Below are positions 60,487 through 64,000 of a DNA stretch of 64,000 bases, in pieces (positions within the stretch are counted from its first letter, which is position 1; each line of letters begins with the position of its first letter). The notes beneath the pieces are model-generated. The model saw nothing but the letters and a program-made list of their open reading frames with translations, did no database searches and was not told the origin of the DNA. The position numbers and the translations under genes are program-made. Source of the DNA: Saccopteryx bilineata (Eukaryota; Chordata; Mammalia; Chiroptera; Emballonuridae); contig NC_089495.1 of NCBI RefSeq assembly GCF_036850765.1, positions 64,208,410 to 64,272,409 of the forward strand, in the 5' to 3' direction.

Positions 60487-61273
60487 CTGGCCTAAGCTCT
60501 ATTTGTTATATTTCTAGTTATTTTAGGTGCAGGGTTAGTTTGTTTATTTGAGCTTTTTCTTGCTTCTTAAGGTATGCCAGTAATGCTATGAACTTCCCTC
60601 TCAGGACTGCTTTTGTTATGTCCCATAGATTTTGGATTGTTGTAATTTCATTTTAATTAGTTTCAATTTTTTTATTTCTTTCTTGATCTCATTGTTAACC
60701 CTTTCATTATTTAATAACATATTATTTACCCTCCAAGGGCTTAAATAGTTTTCAGTTTTTCTATTGAAGTTGATTTCCAGTTTCATGACACGGTGATCAG
60801 AGAAGATGCTTGATATGATTTCAATCTCGTTAAATTTATTGAGACTTGTTTTGTGTCCTATCATGTGATTTATCCTAGGGAATGTACCATGAGCACTTGA
60901 AAAGAATGTATATTTCCCTGCTTTGGAGTGAAAGGTTCTGAATATTTCAATTAAATCCAATTGATCTGGTGCATCATTTAGGCCACTATTTCTTATCAGT
61001 TTTCTATCTGGAGGGTCTATACACTGATGTTAGTGGGGTACTAAATCCCCTACTATTATAGTATTGTTGTGCATCTTGCCTTTTATGTCCATCAAAATCT
61101 GCTTTATATATTTAGGTGCTTTTATATTAGGCACATAAATATTTACAATGGTTATATCCTCCTTTTTGATTGCTCCCTTTATCATTATGTAGTGACCTTC
61201 TTTATCCCTTACTATAGTCTTTGTTTTAAATGCAATTTTTTCAGATATAAATATTGCTACTCCAGGTTTTTGT

Positions 61274-61605
61274 GGTTTTTTTTTTTCAGAGACAGAGAGA
61301 GAGTCAGAGAGAGGCATAGATAGGGACAGACAGACAGGAATGGAGAAAGATGAGAAGCATCAATTATAAGTTTTTTGGTTTGGCACCTTAGTTATTCACT
61401 GATTGCCTTCTCATATGTGCCTTGACTGCAGGCCTTCAATAGACCAAGTAATCCCTTGCTTGAGACAGAGACCTTGGGCTCAAGCTGATGAGCCTTGCTC
61501 AAACCAGATGAGCCCATAGGCAAACTGGCAACCTTGAAGTCTCGAACCTGGGTTCTCCGCATCCCAGTCCAATGCTCTATCCACTGTGCCACTACCCGGT
61601 CAGGC
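61274..61605 (-). repeat. Long-form tRNA-derived SINE (CTGACC head)
   Basis: The head at the right reads GCCTGACCGGGTAGTGGCAC on the minus strand, with B box GGTTCGAGACTTC. CTCCAGGTTTTT before and CTCCAGCTTGTTTTTT after are the target duplication with changes. Confidence 0.9.
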
Positions 61606-61809
61606 TCCAGCTTGTTTTTTTTTTTAATTTCTATCTGCATGAAATACTTTTTTCCATCCTTTCACTTTCAGTCTGTGTACTTTTTGCTCTGAGGTAGGTC
61701 TCTTGTAGACAGCATATGTATGGGTCGTGTTTTCTTATCCATGCAGCTACCCTCTGACTTTTGATTGGAGCATTTAATCCATTTACAAGTAAGGTTATTA
61801 TTGGCATGT

Positions 61810-62165
61810 ATTTATATATATATATTTATTTATTTATTTATTTTTAAAATTTTTTGGTAGAGACAAAGAGAGTCAGAGAGAGGGACTGATAGAGACAGAC
61901 AGACAGAAAGGGAGAGAGATGAGAAACATCAATTCTTTGTTGTGGCTCCTTAGTTGTTCATTGACTGATTTCTCATATGTGCCTTGACTGAAGGGCTACA
62001 ACAGACTGAGTGACCCCTTGCTCAAGCCAGCAATCTTGGGTTCAAGCTGGTGAGCCTTTCTCAAACCAGATGAGCCCATGCTCAAGCTAGCAACCTCAGG
62101 GTCTCGAGCCTGGGTCTACCACATCCCAGTGTGATGCTCTAATCACTGCACCATTGCCTGGTCAG
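61810..62165 (-). repeat. Long-form tRNA-derived SINE with an AT-rich tail
   Basis: The head reads CCTGACCAGGCAATGGTGCA on the minus strand. The tail is a (TA)n/(TTTA)n run at 61811-61845. GCATGTATTTAT precedes and follows it, the target duplication. Confidence 0.9.
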
Positions 62166-62591
62166 GAAGCATGTATTTATTTATTGCTATTTTATTCTTC
62201 ACATCTACAATCCTCTTTTTCTCAAATTTTTTCCTTTGATCTTTTTATAGCAGGCCCCTTAACATTTCTTGCAGTACTGGTTTGGTTGTAATAAAGTCCT
62301 TGAGTATATTCTTGTCTGGGAAGCTTTTTATTTCTCCTTTAATTTTAAATGATAGACTTCCTGGTTAATATAGTCTTGGTTGTAGGTTTTTGTTTTGCAT
62401 CACTTTGAATATTTCTTCCTAATCACTTCTTGACTAAAGTGTTTCTGTTGAGAAGTGAGATGTTATCCCTATGGGGCTCATCTTTTAATAATTAACTGCT
62501 TTTCTCTTGCAGCTTTTAGTGTTTTTTCTTTGTTTCTTAACTTTGGCATTTTAATTATGAAGTGCCTTGGTGTAGGCCTTTTTGTGTTCAT

Positions 62592-62926
62592 CTTTTTTTT
62601 TTTTTCTTTTTTGTAGCAGAGACAGAGAGACCCTGAGAGAATGACAGATAGGGACAGACAGATAGAAAGGGAGAGAGATGAGGAACATCAATTCTTCTTT
62701 GCAGTTCCTTAGTTGTTCATTGATTGATTTCTCATATGTGCCTTGGCCAGGGGCTACAGCAGACCAAGTGACCCCTTGCTCAAGCCAGTGACCTTGGGCT
62801 GAAGCTGGTGAGCTTTGCTCAAACACGATATGCCCATGCTCAAGCTGGCAACCTCGAGGGTCTCGAACCTGGGTGCTCCATGTCCCAGTCCAATGCTCTA
62901 TCCACTGTGCCATCGCCTGGTCAGGC
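62592..62926 (-). repeat. Long-form tRNA-derived SINE (CTGACC head)
   Basis: A T-run at 62592-62604 is the tail, and the head GCCTGACCAGGCGATGGCAC lies at the right. GTGTTCATC before and GGGTTCATC after mark the target site in L1 ORF1. Confidence 0.9.
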
Positions 62927-63127
62927 TGGGTTCATCATCAATGGGATGGTATGCTTCTTGAACTTGTGTGACTTTTTCCTTTATCAATTTAGGGAAAATT
63001 TTTATTATAATTTTTTTAAACAGGTTCTCTATCCTTTGTTTGTTCTTTTCTTCTTTAGGAATCCCTATGATGCAGATGTTGTTTTTCTTCATGTTGTCAG
63101 AGTTCTCTTAGATTTTTCTGTCTTATT

Positions 63128-63497
63128 AATTAATTTATTTATTTGTACTTTTCCAAAGTTAGAAGCAGGGAGGCAGTCAGATAGACTGCCCTGACCAGGA
63201 TCCAACCCTGCATACCCACCAAGGGGTAATGATCTGCCCATCTGGTCATTGCTCTGTTGTGGCCAGAGCCATTCTAGCACCTGAGGCAGAGAAAATGGAG
63301 ACATCTTCAGCATGAGGGCCAACTTTGCTCCAGTGGAGCCTTGGCTGCAGGAGGGGAAGAAAGAGATAGAAAGAAAGAAGAGGGAGAAGGATGAAGAAGC
63401 AGATGGACGCTTCTTCTGTGTGCTATGGCCAAGAATCAAACTTGAGACTTCTACACCCCAGGCTGGCACTCTACCACTGAGCCAACCAGCCTAGGCC
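63128..63497 (-). repeat. VES SINE, full length
   Basis: The head at 63497 reads GGCCTAGGCTGGTTGGCTCA on the minus strand. The 3' end lies at TTTTCCAAAGTTAGAAGC. Moderately diverged; it interrupts L1 ORF1. Confidence 0.9.
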
Positions 63498-63661
63498 TCC
63501 TCAGTCCCTTTTTAGCTTCTTTTTTTTTTATTGCTCTGCTTTTGTGCTTTCATTTTTCCTGTCCTGTAAATTGCTGATTTAATCTTCTGCTTCATCCAAC
63601 TTGCTGTTGATTCCTTCCAGTAGTCTTTATTTCTTTTAGTTGTCATACCTGACTGGTTATT

Positions 63662-63684
63662 TTGTGTGTGTGTGTGTGTGTGTG
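63662..63684. repeat. (TG)n microsatellite
   Basis: About 11 uninterrupted TG units within L1 sequence. Confidence 0.9.
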
Positions 63685-64000
63685 ATTTCAGTGTACCTTT
63701 TGCTCTTTACTTTCTCTTTGTTTAAGTTCTTATTGTGACCATCCATTGTTGCTCTTGAACACTGTTGATCCTTGAACATTCTAAAACTCATTATTTTAAA
63801 TTATGTGTCTGGTAGTTTTGTTACTTTCATTTCATTTAGATATTTTTCTGGAAATTTCCCTTGTTGATTCATTTGGGTCATATTTCTTTGTCCAATTTAT
63901 CTGCATATTAGGTAGTGCTGATAGACTTTGAAATTAGTTGTAGTGTCTTTATGAAGAAGATGAGCGCATTGGCACTGACCTCCAAGCCACCTGATTTTTT

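Larger units (their letters stand above)
60487..64000 (-). mobile_element. LINE-1 (minus strand), cut at its 3' side, running off the window
   Basis: Antisense ORF2 begins abruptly at 60487 with text that aligns to 25617 onward in the L1 at 21838. It continues through the endonuclease (60616-60960, FSSAHGTFPRINHMIGHK, and 61030-61317) and ORF1 (62898-63092, FPKLIKEKVTQVQEAYHP) to the window end. The 3' half of ORF2 is absent on the left. Four SINEs interrupt it. Confidence 0.85.

Noticed and set aside
1..64000. A previously undescribed multi-gene system
   Set aside because: I looked for conserved gene groups on both strands and found only transposable elements and their relics. Nothing supports a defence, metabolic or regulatory gene cluster.

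Overview
This is nuclear DNA from a mammal, most likely a bat. About thirty tRNA-derived SINE copies have the pol III heads and tails of the chiropteran VES group. Three forms coexist: a long form with a head like GCCCTGGCCGGTTGGCTCAG, a long form with a head like CTGACCAGGCGGTGGCGCAG, and a short form with a GTTGATGCTTCC body. That mixture suggests a rhinolophoid (Yinpterochiroptera) bat rather than a vespertilionid, but this is recall of family consensus, not a database match. The background is AT-rich, and I see no exon, host gene, tRNA or rRNA gene, CpG island or CRISPR array. The window reads as intergenic or deep intronic DNA, most of its recognisable content being transposable elements of different ages.

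Layout. Positions 1-9850 hold AT-rich unique sequence, short SINEs, a possible ancient LINE piece (3590-4240) and a possible ERV-L-like pol remnant (7585-8110). Positions 9850-17000 hold an internally deleted mariner with arms of about 100 bp (10660-11258), ancient LINE and LTR-like relics, a 71-bp MITE and several SINEs. Positions 17010-30583 hold two minus-strand L1s. The first is 5'-truncated and carries a solo LTR with a 6-bp target duplication (18830-19322). The second looks full length (21838-30583, 14-bp target duplication) and carries a foldback hAT MITE and two SINEs. Positions 30600-44370 hold SINEs, a head-to-head VES pair, a degraded Tigger-like element and unique AT-rich DNA.

Positions 44371-55551 hold a plus-strand L1 with a long 5' UTR that includes three 62-bp tandem repeats. 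A class II (ERVK-like) endogenous retrovirus (47733-51783) interrupts its ORF2, and a hAT element (47928-48279) interrupts the provirus 5' LTR. Each insertion has its own target-site duplication, so the order L1, then provirus, then hAT can be read directly. From 55551 to the end there are ancient L1 fragments, VES copies, the end of a hAT element and another minus-strand L1 that runs off the window and carries four SINEs.

No element here looks able to move on its own. Every LINE, retroviral and transposase reading frame is broken, and no group of genes forms a new system. The interest lies in the nested insertions, the intact ends of several DNA transposons and the strong inverted repeats.
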